DNA from: Helicobacter sp. MIT 00-7814 | GTDB lineage: Bacteria > Campylobacterota > Campylobacteria > Campylobacterales > Helicobacteraceae | Length of the DNA: 64,000 bases | Assembly (NCBI RefSeq): GCF_003364115.1 | Contig: NZ_NXLL01000009.1 | Location: 1-64,000 of the forward strand | Direction: 5' to 3' | Part shown: positions 8,751 through 17,369 of the stretch, one piece after another | Numbering within the stretch: the stretch's first letter is position 1 | Layout of the letters: each line of letters begins with the position of its first letter | Translations under genes and position numbers: made by a program | Notes under the pieces: generated by a model | Told to the model about the DNA's origin: nothing | The model's database searches: none | What the model saw: only the letters and a program-made list of their open reading frames with translations

Positions 8751-9770
8751 ATGTTTAAGCGGTATTTGTTCCTTTCTTTTTCACAGCTTTTTTTTCCATT
8801 TTTCCTCGTGCTACTTTTTATCGCCTCTGTGGTGCTTCTTATCAGCATCGCGGCGAAAACCTATGTGGTGAAAATGGGCTTTTTGGATCTTTTTGCGCTA
8901 TTTTCCTACTCGCTTCCGGGTAGTGTGTTTTTTATTATCCCCATCACTTTTTTTGCTTCTTTGGTGCTTGGGATTTCGCGCCTTGCGTATGATTATGAGT
9001 TGATGGTATTTTTTGCACTAGGCGTTAAGCCCACAGCGATTTTGAAGGCTTTTTTGCCTATTATCTTGCTAGCCACGGCGATTTTGCTTGTTTTTTCCCT
9101 TGTGATGGTGCCACTTTCCACAAGTGCTTCAAAAAACTTCATCGCCCAAAAGCGCGCAGATATCGATGTCAATCTTAAAGCCGGCGAGCTTGGGCAAAAG
9201 CTTGGCGATTGGCTCGTGTATGTCGATGAGGCGAAAAATCGGCAGTATAAAAATCTCATTTTGTATTCTCAAGAGCAAAAGGATTCTGAATCTTTCATCG
9301 TGGCGGAATCTGGGCGCACGCAAAATGCCAATGGGCTTTTTGAGCTTTTGCTTGAAAAGGGCGATGCGTATTTTGCGCATGAAAAGGAAATCCGCAAGAT
9401 TCACTATCAAGAAATGAATGTGCGTCAAGTCGTGGGTGAGCCACAGCTTAGCGGGTATGATTTGTTTCATTATTGGCAGGAAGCCTTTGGCGGGAAGTCA
9501 AAGTCAAAGGAGCGCAAGTTTTCGCAAGCGATTTTGGTGTCGTTTTTCCCGCTGGCTTCGATTTTTTTTATTTTGGTTTTTGGCGTGGCAAACCCGCGCT
9601 TTAAGTCAAATATGTCGTATTTTTATGTCATTGGCGCGGTGGTGGTGTATTTCATCATGGTGTATGTGGCGAGCGAGAATTTCCCATTTTTGGGGATTTT
9701 GTGCATTCCGACTTTGTGGTTTGTGGCGGGCTATGTGCTCTATCGCAGGACGATTAAGCGCTATTATTGA
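8751..9770 (+). CDS. LptF/LptG family permease (YjgP/YjgQ)
   Basis: A 339-residue inner-membrane protein: three N-terminal transmembrane helices, a periplasmic beta-jellyroll-like domain (about residues 120-240, including LGDWLVYVDEAKNRQYKN), then three helices at the C-terminus. This is the LptF/LptG layout. These proteins pair in the LptB2FG ABC transporter, which extracts lipopolysaccharide from the inner membrane for transport to the cell surface. Whether this is LptF or LptG cannot be decided from one copy; the partner lies elsewhere. The gene starts 12 bases after the peptidase gene, and its TGA overlaps the ATG of truA, so translation is probably coupled. Confidence 0.85.
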   Translation: MFKRYLFLSFSQLFFPFFLVLLFIASVVLLISIAAKTYVVKMGFLDLFALFSYSLPGSVFFIIPITFFASLVLGISRLAYDYELMVFFALGVKPTAILKAFLPIILLATAILLVFSLVMVPLSTSASKNFIAQKRADIDVNLKAGELGQKLGDWLVYVDEAKNRQYKNLILYSQEQKDSESFIVAESGRTQNANGLFELLLEKGDAYFAHEKEIRKIHYQEMNVRQVVGEPQLSGYDLFHYWQEAFGGKSKSKERKFSQAILVSFFPLASIFFILVFGVANPRFKSNMSYFYVIGAVVVYFIMVYVASENFPFLGILCIPTLWFVAGYVLYRRTIKRYY

Positions 9771-10720
9771 TGTTTAAGGTATTGGCAATCATCGCTTATG
9801 ATGGGAGCGCGTTTGCAGGCTTTGCCCCACAGGCGCGAAACTCTGCGCGCAAGGACACAAGCGCACTTGGCGTGAGCGATAAAATCGCACTTGTGCTAAA
9901 AAGTGTCGGCGCAGTGTGTGAAAATATAGATTCTGATAAAAACACGCAATTTGCGAGCAAACTAGAATCCTACGATGACAAAACTAGCACGCGTTGCGAG
10001 GATTTGCAAAATTTAGGGCAATCCATAAAAAACAAAAATTTACTTCTTAGCGCCGGGCGCACGGATAAAGGCGTGCATGCGCGCAATATGCCTATTTGCT
10101 TTTTTCTCCCACAAAGGCGCGATTTGGGGAGATTGCGCGAGATTCTCAATGCCAAACTCTATCCGCATATTTTTTGCAAAGTCTTGCGCTTTGTAGCGCA
10201 AGACTTTCATCCGCGTTTTTTAGCACTCTCACGCACTTACTGCTACATTGCAAGCAAAACTGCACCAAATCCATTCTACGCGCGTTTTGTGGCATGGGAG
10301 GATTACGGCGAATTTGCACGCGTGAAAGAGGCGCTAGGATATTTTAGAGGCACGCATGATTTTAGGCTTTTTTGCAAAGGTGATTTGGAAAGTAAAAGCA
10401 GTGTGCGCGAGATTTTTAGCATTTATTGCAAAGAAACTAGCGGGAATCTTGCAAAGCGCGCGAGCTCTCAATCATCTCAATCAAGTCGGCTCCTTATCGT
10501 GCGAATTTGCGCGCAGGGCTTTTTACGCGCGCAGGTGCGCCTTATGCTAGGCGCGGTGTTTGCTTATGGGCGTGGGGAGATGAGTTTAGAATCTTTACGC
10601 GCGCAAATTGATGCCAAGATGCCAACTTCTAAGATTCCCGCTTCCAAGATTCCAATCTATCGCGTGCCTGTGAGCCCCAATGGGTTGTATTTTGAAAATG
10701 CGAGGTATGAAAAATACTAA
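9770..10720 (+). CDS. truA: tRNA pseudouridine(38-40) synthase TruA
   Basis: Isomerises uridines 38-40 in tRNA anticodon arms. The catalytic aspartate is Asp99 in SAGRTDKGVHARN. In typical TruA proteins it lies near residue 60, because an extra hydrophilic segment of about 40 residues (roughly residues 22-85, rich in K, D, S and N) separates the N-terminal strand from the catalytic motif. LPQRRDLGRLREILNAKL and FHPRFLALSRTYCY are recognisable family segments. The C-terminus has a small repeat, TSKIP-ASKIP. I start it at ATG 9770, which shares bases with the preceding stop. Its TAA overlaps the stop of the convergent metallo-hydrolase gene. Confidence 0.88.
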   Translation: MFKVLAIIAYDGSAFAGFAPQARNSARKDTSALGVSDKIALVLKSVGAVCENIDSDKNTQFASKLESYDDKTSTRCEDLQNLGQSIKNKNLLLSAGRTDKGVHARNMPICFFLPQRRDLGRLREILNAKLYPHIFCKVLRFVAQDFHPRFLALSRTYCYIASKTAPNPFYARFVAWEDYGEFARVKEALGYFRGTHDFRLFCKGDLESKSSVREIFSIYCKETSGNLAKRASSQSSQSSRLLIVRICAQGFLRAQVRLMLGAVFAYGRGEMSLESLRAQIDAKMPTSKIPASKIPIYRVPVSPNGLYFENARYEKY

Positions 10721-11883
10721 AAATCATACCACCTTGTGTTTTGTGCTTTGGTGTTTAGCAGGTAGATTTCGCCGATTTGTGGGACATTGTAGGGGATATT
10801 TTCTTTTTGTGCGAGCTTGTTTAGAATTTCCACCGGCTCATTCCACGCGTGCGAGCCAGCGACGAAGCGCCCCCAATGGATAGGCTGAATAGCTTTTGCA
10901 CGCAAATCTTTTGCCGCCTGCAAAGTTTCTTGCGGGAAGGAATGCGAGTATTTCCACGCCTTGTTGTATTGTCCATTTTCCATCACTGCTAAATCAACCC
11001 CGCCAAAATGCGCGCCAATCTCTTTAAAATGCGTATAGTAGCCGCCATCTCCGCTTAAAAAAAGCTTGAAAGGTTCAGAATCTTTCACCCCCTCAAGCTC
11101 CAAAACCACGCTAAACCACAGGCTTTCATTAGCGCCTATGCCTAGTCGGTTGGTGTTGTGCTGGGCTGGCGTGGTGTTTAGACGCAAGGCAAGATCCTTA
11201 AACTCCAAGCCCTCCCACCAATCAAGCTCGATAATTTTTTCTTCACTAATGCCAAAGTCCCTTAAAAATTGCGCTGTATTAAGTGGCACGACAAAGAGTT
11301 GCGCGCGGTCTTTGAGCGATTTAAGCGATTTTTTATCCAAATGATCATAATGCGAATGTGTGAGAATCACAATGTCAATCAGCGGGAAATCCTGCGCGCT
11401 AAAGGTTTTGTGCGCCTTGAAAGCGCGATTTATGAAAGGCATGGGCGAAGCGTAGGTATTAAAGAGCGGATCGATGAGGATATTTGCACCCTTGTGATAA
11501 AGATACAGCGAGGAATGCCCCAGCCACACGAGAAAGCTTTTATTTTTAAAGTTAGATTCTAAGTTTGTGAAAGTTTCGCGCGCTATGGGCAGGGGCTTTG
11601 GGGGCTTTGTGTCATAGGGCTTTTTGCTTGTGTAATATTCCCAAACATCGCCAAAACTCACATCTGGGGGCAGGCGCGCCTCTGGGTTGAGATTAGCAAA
11701 AATAAGCTTTTTGTTATGCAGAATCTGCGGGGCTTTGGGCTTGTGGTGAGAAAACTTTGTATAACGCATCGGCGTGTCCTTTGTGCTAGTTATTGGCTGT
11801 GTGGTGGTGCAAGCGCTCAAATAGAGCGCAAGGCTTGCAAACAGGCTAAATGTGCCTATGCGCCAAAGAAAAAGATTTTTCAT
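10717..11883 (-). CDS. Metallo-beta-lactamase fold hydrolase lipoprotein (NAPE-PLD/UlaG-like)
   Basis: A 388-residue protein with a lipoprotein signal (ALYLSAC, Cys25). The metal-binding motif is THSHYDH with His176, His178, Asp180 and His181. A later GDGGYYTHFKEIG supplies another metal ligand, and IQPIHWGRF supplies the final histidine. The order and spacing match the COG2220 group related to N-acyl-phosphatidylethanolamine phospholipase D. Substrate is unknown; an envelope phospholipid or a secreted metabolite is plausible given the lipid anchor. It lies downstream of the thioredoxin gene on the same strand (50-base gap) and may be in the mltG operon. Its stop overlaps the truA stop by four bases. 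Confidence 0.82.
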   Translation of the reverse strand: MKNLFLWRIGTFSLFASLALYLSACTTTQPITSTKDTPMRYTKFSHHKPKAPQILHNKKLIFANLNPEARLPPDVSFGDVWEYYTSKKPYDTKPPKPLPIARETFTNLESNFKNKSFLVWLGHSSLYLYHKGANILIDPLFNTYASPMPFINRAFKAHKTFSAQDFPLIDIVILTHSHYDHLDKKSLKSLKDRAQLFVVPLNTAQFLRDFGISEEKIIELDWWEGLEFKDLALRLNTTPAQHNTNRLGIGANESLWFSVVLELEGVKDSEPFKLFLSGDGGYYTHFKEIGAHFGGVDLAVMENGQYNKAWKYSHSFPQETLQAAKDLRAKAIQPIHWGRFVAGSHAWNEPVEILNKLAQKENIPYNVPQIGEIYLLNTKAQNTRWYDF

Positions 11884-11933
11884 AAATTATCTCAATTTCG
11901 TGCAAGAATTAAGAATCCTAAAAACCTAGAATC

Positions 11934-12488
11934 TCAAATCTCACGCAAAATTTCTTTTGCGCTCTCGCTACTCATCGCGCCCGGGGCTTTGTGGCGCACA
12001 TTAGCTTTGGGATCCAAAAATAAATGCGTGGGGTAGCCAAAAATTTGCGCACGCTTTAAAATCGCACCCTGCGTGTCAAAAAGCACAATGAGATTCTTAT
12101 ACTCTAAGCCCTCAAACCATTCTTTAAACTTCTCCATCTCCTTTTCGCCGCGCTGATTTGGTGAAACCACGCTTAGCACGATAAAATCATCATTTTGCTC
12201 TTTGCTTAGAGAATCTAGCTCTTCCAAACTCGCCAAACAATACGGACACCACGACGCCCACGCGATAAGATAGATTTTTTTGCCCTTTGCAAGCGCGCTT
12301 AGCTTCGTTGGTTGAGATTGAAAATCAAGCAAGGTAACATTATCAAGGTTTAAGAGATTTTGAGAATCTTGCGCGTTTGTCTGCGATGCAGGCGTGCTAG
12401 ATTCTGCATGTGTAGAAAAATGCGTGAAAAAATACGCGCCCAAAGCCACAAGAAGCGCAAACACAACCACAATAAGCCATTTTTTCAT
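11934..12488 (-). CDS. Membrane-anchored thioredoxin-like protein (TlpA/PilB N-domain type)
   Basis: 184 residues: one N-terminal transmembrane helix (about residues 4-22), a serine/glutamine-rich linker, then a periplasmic thioredoxin fold. The active site is WCPYC, Cys81 and Cys84. The segments SVVSPNQRGEKEMEKFKEWF and FGYPTHLFLD resemble the N-terminal redox domain of Neisseria PilB/MsrAB, which feeds electrons to periplasmic methionine sulfoxide reductase. A cytochrome c maturation (ResA) role is the alternative. No msr gene is nearby, but a CcdA electron donor is encoded at 24940. The strong RBS AAGGAG lies before ATG 12488, 26 bases after mltG. Confidence 0.82.
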   Translation of the reverse strand: MKKWLIVVVFALLVALGAYFFTHFSTHAESSTPASQTNAQDSQNLLNLDNVTLLDFQSQPTKLSALAKGKKIYLIAWASWCPYCLASLEELDSLSKEQNDDFIVLSVVSPNQRGEKEMEKFKEWFEGLEYKNLIVLFDTQGAILKRAQIFGYPTHLFLDPKANVRHKAPGAMSSESAKEILREI

Positions 12489-12514
12489 TTTTGAAACTCC
12501 TTAAAGATTTTGCG

Positions 12515-13531
12515 CTAAAAATTACTTTTATGCTCTTGGTAGGTTTTGGTGAAAGTGTGCGTGCCATTTGGATTGCGCACAAAATAGAGGTAATCCACAT
12601 CTGCTGGCGCAATCACAGCTTTGAGAGAATCTATACTCACACTTCCGCTAGGATATGATGGAATGCCCTTGTATTTGTAGGTGTTGTATGCGCTTGTGTC
12701 GTTTCTTATACGCTCTGGCGTTACTTTTGTATGCGAAAACGCACCATAATTAAGCGATCCGTCCATTTGCAGCGGCATATTAAGCTTTAAGCGATTTTCA
12801 ATCACTGCCGCAACGATTGGCATTTCCTCTTTATTTGCCGCTTCTTTTTGCACAATAGAAGCCTTGCGCACGAGGTAAAACCACGCCTCTTTGTCGTATT
12901 TCCCAAGCAATGTAATAGCCTGCTTTTCATGCCAGCTGTAAGAAAGTTGCGCAAGAAGCTTCATCAAAGAATCTTCATTAAGCCCTAGCGGGAGTTTATA
13001 AGTCTCTGCGACAATCACGCCATCAGGCAAGTCAAAATATTTTTCATACGCATTTTGGAGCTTTTGAGGATCTAGCTCAAATTTCTGCGCCAAATCTTGG
13101 ATAAAAAAATGTAGCGTCTCGCCCGGAATAAGCGTAATTTCCTTTGTTGCGCTTTTTGCGGTGCTTAAGTAGCGTAAAAATGCGCCTTTTGTTAGGATTG
13201 TGTCTTTTGTGAGATTCTCACTTTGTGCGCTTTTTGTATCCTTTGTCGTTGTCGTGGCAGAATCTAGCGCGATTACACCGCTTTGAGGTTGCCAAAAAAG
13301 GCGCATAAGCCATTCATCAACCTTGCCAAATTGTTTATCCTGCGTATCGTCTATGGTATTAAGATATGTTATAATTGACTTTATTGAGCCTTTTGGGACA
13401 TTGAGGACTTGAGGCATCTGCACTGGAGCGCGAAGATAAGACATGAGAAAAAAGCCTACACAACCTACCAAAACCAAAATACCAAAGCAAAAAAGAGCGA
13501 GGAGTCTTTTTGTCTTTTGCGGGATTCTCAT
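12515..13531 (-). CDS. mltG: Endolytic murein transglycosylase MltG
   Basis: An inner-membrane enzyme that cleaves nascent peptidoglycan strands. One transmembrane helix spans about residues 9-31. The LysM-like region is followed by the YceG catalytic segment: ASIVQKEAANKEE carries the expected glutamate, and later YNTYKYKGIPSYPSGSVS and the PA-x-V-DYLYFV end are diagnostic. 338 residues, normal size. The start ATG 13531 has AAAGG upstream; an upstream TTG at 13564 is possible. The first 89 bases overlap head-to-head with the AsmA-like gene on the other strand. A -10-like TTATAT lies at 13550-13555. Confidence 0.92.
   Translation of the reverse strand: MRIPQKTKRLLALFCFGILVLVGCVGFFLMSYLRAPVQMPQVLNVPKGSIKSIITYLNTIDDTQDKQFGKVDEWLMRLFWQPQSGVIALDSATTTTKDTKSAQSENLTKDTILTKGAFLRYLSTAKSATKEITLIPGETLHFFIQDLAQKFELDPQKLQNAYEKYFDLPDGVIVAETYKLPLGLNEDSLMKLLAQLSYSWHEKQAITLLGKYDKEAWFYLVRKASIVQKEAANKEEMPIVAAVIENRLKLNMPLQMDGSLNYGAFSHTKVTPERIRNDTSAYNTYKYKGIPSYPSGSVSIDSLKAVIAPADVDYLYFVRNPNGTHTFTKTYQEHKSNF
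13370..13375 (+). promoter_or_regulatory. -10 box for the AsmA-like gene, inside mltG
   Basis: TATAAT at 13370-13375 on the plus strand, predicting a transcript start near 13382 and a leader of about 60 bases to ATG 13443. It lies inside the coding sequence of the opposite-strand mltG gene. Confidence 0.55.
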
Positions 13532-16500
13532 TATTTTAGCCTTTCTTGGATATAAGATTCTCAACGAAGGGATTTACCACAGGCAGTTTTCCATCGCTGG
13601 GATTGAAGTGGAGGGATTCTATCTTAAGTTGGAAAATAAATTTATTTTAGATGTGCAAAAGATTGATCTCACAAATGCGAGCTTTTTTGCAGAATCTACA
13701 GATGAAAAAGACGCCACACAGGAAAAGCCCGCAGATTCTAGTCAGCTTTCGATTGATTTTGTCGTGGATAGTATCCAAAATGTGCTTTTTGTGCTTTCGT
13801 ATTTTGAAAAGCTCAATATTCATAGTGTGATTTTACCCGATGGGCGCGAGAGAAAGCTACTTTATGATGGGCTAAGCTATGCTGTGTATGATCCAAATTT
13901 TGAGGCGCTTTTAAAGGTTGAGAATCTACAAAGCAAAATTTTGCTCACCATTCAAACCCTGCGTTTTTATCCATTTTTCTTAGAAAGTGAAGGGTATTTG
14001 GAATACTACACCGGAAAGAAAAATTTGGAATTTAACCTCACACTTTTGCATAATAAAAATTTAGAGCGTTTGCGCCACAAGCTCCCAGAGTATGAAAACG
14101 CGCAAGATTCTGAAATAAATACAGAATCTAACCCTACAATTTCACTTCGCGGAAGCACAAATTTTAAGCGCCTAAGCCTTCTTGCGTCTAGCTCAAAGCT
14201 AAAGGATATAAAGTTTTTGCAACCCTTTATAAAAATGTTACAAAATAAGGATTTGGAGGCGTGGCTGTTTAAGAAAATCTCATTTTCTAGCCTCACTTTG
14301 CAATCGCTTGATTTGCAAACTTCGCTTGATAAGGACATTGTCTCAAATCTGCAACGCTCAATCAAGGCAAATGCGCTCGTTGATGATCCAAAGATTTATT
14401 TAGATTCTAGCCTTACGCCAATTGTGGCTGAAGATGCGATTTTAACCTTGCGCGATGAGAATCTGCAGATAAATCTTAATAAACCAACCTTTGCAAATCA
14501 CACTTTGGAAGGCTCTTCAGTGCGCCTGCAGTTGCCATTTTCTAAGCCGATAGAAATTTTTATCGCCCTGCGCTCGCAAAAAATTGCGCTTGATAAGCCA
14601 TTGTTAGATTTATTGCATTTTTTTGGTATTGATTTACCGCTAAGAACACAAGGTGGCGCGCTAAAGGCTGCGCTTGATTTCCATTTAAAGATGGATAAAA
14701 AAGGGGATATTATCCCAAATGTCACAGGTGAAATAAGCACGCAGGAAAGCACGATCGTGTTTTTAGAGCAAAAGATTGACGCAAAAGAGGTGCGTGCAAA
14801 TCTTTCCATCACGCCAAAAGCCCAAAATGTCAAGGTGAGTGCTAAAAGCCTGCAGTATGCGGATATTGCGGACTTGAAAGCTGAGCTTGATATTGATATT
14901 TTGGCAAAAAACCTGCAGGCAAATATTGATATAAATACACTTGATATTGCGCCTCAAAAGATTTTTTCGCAAAATACGCAAGCACTGCCACCGTATTTGG
15001 ACATTAACAGCGCGCAGGATTTGATGACAAAAAACATTATAAAGGCGATTTTGGAGGAAAATACAAGCACGATTCCTAGTATTTTGCAAATAAAAGCGCC
15101 CAAAACGCCAAAAGTGCAAAATGTGGCGGCGCAAAATGGGAATTTGCAAGCGCAAGATTCTCAAAACTCTGTAGATTCTGAGGAAATTACAGAATCTACA
15201 GAATCCACACAAGAAACTACACAGGAAAACGCGCAACAAGGCACACGAGAATCCACACAAGAAACTACGCAAGAGACTGAAACAGATTCTGTAGATTTAC
15301 AAACTAATGAAGCGCAAGAGGCGCAAGATTCCCAAATGCAAGAAGATTCTCAAAATGTCGTGGCGCAAGATTTGCAAACCCAAGATTCTCAAACACAAGA
15401 AGCCCAAGAAACAAAAGAGCAAGAAGTTACAGAATCTAAAGATTCTACCCAAGAAAGCCCCACTCAAAGCACAAAATCCCCGCTAAGCTCGCTTACATTG
15501 CAAGGCAACTTCAAAGATGGGAATCTAGAAATCACAATCCCTAAGCTTTCATTTTCTTTGAAAAAAGATGCTTCTGGTGCATTGAGCGTTGGCATCAAAG
15601 ATGCAAGCGTGCTGTATCCGCACTCGCCACTTTTGCAATATTATGGCATAAGTGCGGGGAGCGTGGAGCTTAGCCAGAGTCCTGCTGCGCCGCTAGAATT
15701 TGGCATTAGCGCAAAGCTTAGCAATCTCAAATATCCCATTTATGACAAAAATAAAAAGCTTCTATCCGCGCTAAGTGTGCTTGGGAGCATTGATATTTCT
15801 AAGCCGATTGTTGAAGTTTCTTTGAGCAGCAAGGATAAGTCGCTTAGTATGCAAAAGCGCGGGAACTCTGTATTTTTTATGGTGAATGACTATGATGTGA
15901 ATGTCGATGAGCTCTTTAGTAGCACGATTCCGATTTTGAGCGAGAGCTTTAAGGATACACATAAAGAGAAAAAAACCCTAACCCAAGAGCAAATCGAACA
16001 GGAAAATGCCTTCATCCGCCAAAAGCGCAAGTATGAGCGCGAGCATAATATCGAGCCACATATTTTTTATTTGGAATCTAATAATATGCAAATCTTTTTT
16101 GGGAATTATATTGTGCCTGCGGATTCTGCGACAATTACGATGCGCGATGGTAGGATTAACGCAAATGCTTCATATGGCAATGGCATCGCAAATGTGGATA
16201 TCGTGCATGGCGAGGCGCAAATCACGCTTGATAACTTTAGTGCGAATTTCATCAATAAGGTGATGGAAAAAGAGCTGTTTGAGGGCGGGCTGTTTGACTT
16301 ATCCGGAATCTTGCGCGATGGAATCTTGCAAGGTGAAGTGCGTATGCAAAACACTTTTTTTAAAGATTTTGTGTTGGTGCAAAATATTTTGGCGCTCATT
16401 GACACGATCCCTTCGCTTATCGTGTTTAAAAAGCCCGGACTCAATAATGAAGGCTATGAAATTAAAGAGGGCTCGCTAATGTTTTGGCTTAATAACGAGT

Positions 16501-16850
16501 ATTTGGGGCTTGATAAGATTAATCTCATCGGCACGGCTATCGATGTGAGCGGAAATGGGCTTATAGATTTGGAGCACAAAAGCCTTAATTTGCTTTTGAG
16601 TGCGAGCACGATTAAGACGCTTTCAGATATTCTCTCTAGCATTCCAATTATTGGCTATCTTATTTTGGGTGATGATGGGAAAATAACGACAAATATCGTT
16701 GTGAGCGGAAGTCTAAGCAATCCAAAAACGGAAGTAAGCTTGCTAGAAGATGTGGTGACTGCGCCTTTTAAAATCCTGCGACGCGTTTTCACGCCATTTG
16801 ATATGATTTCAGATGCGCTTTCAGAGAAAGATAAAGAGAAGCAAAAATAG
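13443..16850 (+). CDS. AsmA-like/DUF3971 giant envelope protein
   Basis: 1,135 residues with one N-terminal transmembrane helix (about 20-40) and a long beta-rich periplasmic body. The C-terminal end (LEGTAIDVSGNGLIDLEHKSLN-like, then SIPIIGYLILGDDGKITTNIVVSGSLSNPKTE) is the typical AsmA/YhdP-family ending. These proteins form long hydrophobic grooves thought to carry phospholipid between membranes. Residues about 562-679 form a low-complexity linker of Q, E, S, T and D, encoded by 15130-15480. No downstream start codon is available in frame, so ATG 13443 is preferred, although its RBS is weak and distant. I recall that in H. pylori a similar gene also neighbours the mltG homologue. Confidence 0.8.
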   Translation: MRKKPTQPTKTKIPKQKRARSLFVFCGILIILAFLGYKILNEGIYHRQFSIAGIEVEGFYLKLENKFILDVQKIDLTNASFFAESTDEKDATQEKPADSSQLSIDFVVDSIQNVLFVLSYFEKLNIHSVILPDGRERKLLYDGLSYAVYDPNFEALLKVENLQSKILLTIQTLRFYPFFLESEGYLEYYTGKKNLEFNLTLLHNKNLERLRHKLPEYENAQDSEINTESNPTISLRGSTNFKRLSLLASSSKLKDIKFLQPFIKMLQNKDLEAWLFKKISFSSLTLQSLDLQTSLDKDIVSNLQRSIKANALVDDPKIYLDSSLTPIVAEDAILTLRDENLQINLNKPTFANHTLEGSSVRLQLPFSKPIEIFIALRSQKIALDKPLLDLLHFFGIDLPLRTQGGALKAALDFHLKMDKKGDIIPNVTGEISTQESTIVFLEQKIDAKEVRANLSITPKAQNVKVSAKSLQYADIADLKAELDIDILAKNLQANIDINTLDIAPQKIFSQNTQALPPYLDINSAQDLMTKNIIKAILEENTSTIPSILQIKAPKTPKVQNVAAQNGNLQAQDSQNSVDSEEITESTESTQETTQENAQQGTRESTQETTQETETDSVDLQTNEAQEAQDSQMQEDSQNVVAQDLQTQDSQTQEAQETKEQEVTESKDSTQESPTQSTKSPLSSLTLQGNFKDGNLEITIPKLSFSLKKDASGALSVGIKDASVLYPHSPLLQYYGISAGSVELSQSPAAPLEFGISAKLSNLKYPIYDKNKKLLSALSVLGSIDISKPIVEVSLSSKDKSLSMQKRGNSVFFMVNDYDVNVDELFSSTIPILSESFKDTHKEKKTLTQEQIEQENAFIRQKRKYEREHNIEPHIFYLESNNMQIFFGNYIVPADSATITMRDGRINANASYGNGIANVDIVHGEAQITLDNFSANFINKVMEKELFEGGLFDLSGILRDGILQGEVRMQNTFFKDFVLVQNILALIDTIPSLIVFKKPGLNNEGYEIKEGSLMFWLNNEYLGLDKINLIGTAIDVSGNGLIDLEHKSLNLLLSASTIKTLSDILSSIPIIGYLILGDDGKITTNIVVSGSLSNPKTEVSLLEDVVTAPFKILRRVFTPFDMISDALSEKDKEKQK

Positions 16851-16907
16851 CGCTGTAGTTATTTTGTGTAGCGTTTTTGTGGTGCTTTGGAAGCGTTTGG
16901 GTACTTT

Positions 16908-17369
16908 TTAGCGGATTTTGTATTTTTTGATTTTGCTAAGTTTGAAAATGCGCGAAGATTCCCTCTCGCTCAAATCTCTAGAATCTAGCATAAGTAAATC
17001 CGCGCACTGCAGGGCTTTTGATTTATCAAAATTTTGTTTATGCAAATTTGCCGAGGAGGAATAAAGCGGAGTAGGGAAAAGCTCTAAAAGTTCGTGGTGT
17101 GAGTGTGTGTGGCTAATCACACGAAAGGCGCAATTATTTGGATAGATAAAGGTTGTCTTTTTTGCACGTCGCACGAAGATTCTATGACTTTTGGGAATCC
17201 TTACAAAACTTTTAAGCGTTTGAAAACTTCCCGCTTCACGCAAAGAGGGCTTGTTTTCATCACGCTTTTTTGTGGCATTGAGAATCGCAGGATTTTCGCA
17301 TAAAAATCCCGCTGTCGTGTCGCTCTGCGCGAGGATTAAAAGCGCGTTATTGGCAGTTGTAGCATTCAA
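16908..17369 (-). CDS. Sua5/YciO/YrdC-like protein
   Basis: A short (about 153 aa) protein resembling the YrdC fold: AQSDTTAGFLCEN matches the family's first strand, RIPKSHRIFVRRAKKTTFIYPN matches the K/R-x-R nucleotide- and RNA-binding segment, and PTPLYSSSANLH matches the S-x-T/S-AN motif. True Sua5/TsaC makes threonylcarbamoyl-AMP for tRNA t6A. This protein is shorter than TsaC (about 190 or more), so it may be a YrdC paralogue. All possible starts are non-ATG (TTG 17402, GTG 17390, TTG 17369) and lie inside the 3' end of nrdA. I chose TTG 17369 because it places the first strand near the N-terminus. It reads the last 23 bases of nrdA in another frame. Confidence 0.68.
   Translation of the reverse strand: MNATTANNALLILAQSDTTAGFLCENPAILNATKKRDENKPSLREAGSFQTLKSFVRIPKSHRIFVRRAKKTTFIYPNNCAFRVISHTHSHHELLELFPTPLYSSSANLHKQNFDKSKALQCADLLMLDSRDLSERESSRIFKLSKIKKYKIR

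Noticed and set aside
15130-15480. Repeated words that could look like a CRISPR or tandem repeat array
   Set aside because: Spacing is irregular, copies are short (about 7 bases) and all lie in an open reading frame with conserved flanks.
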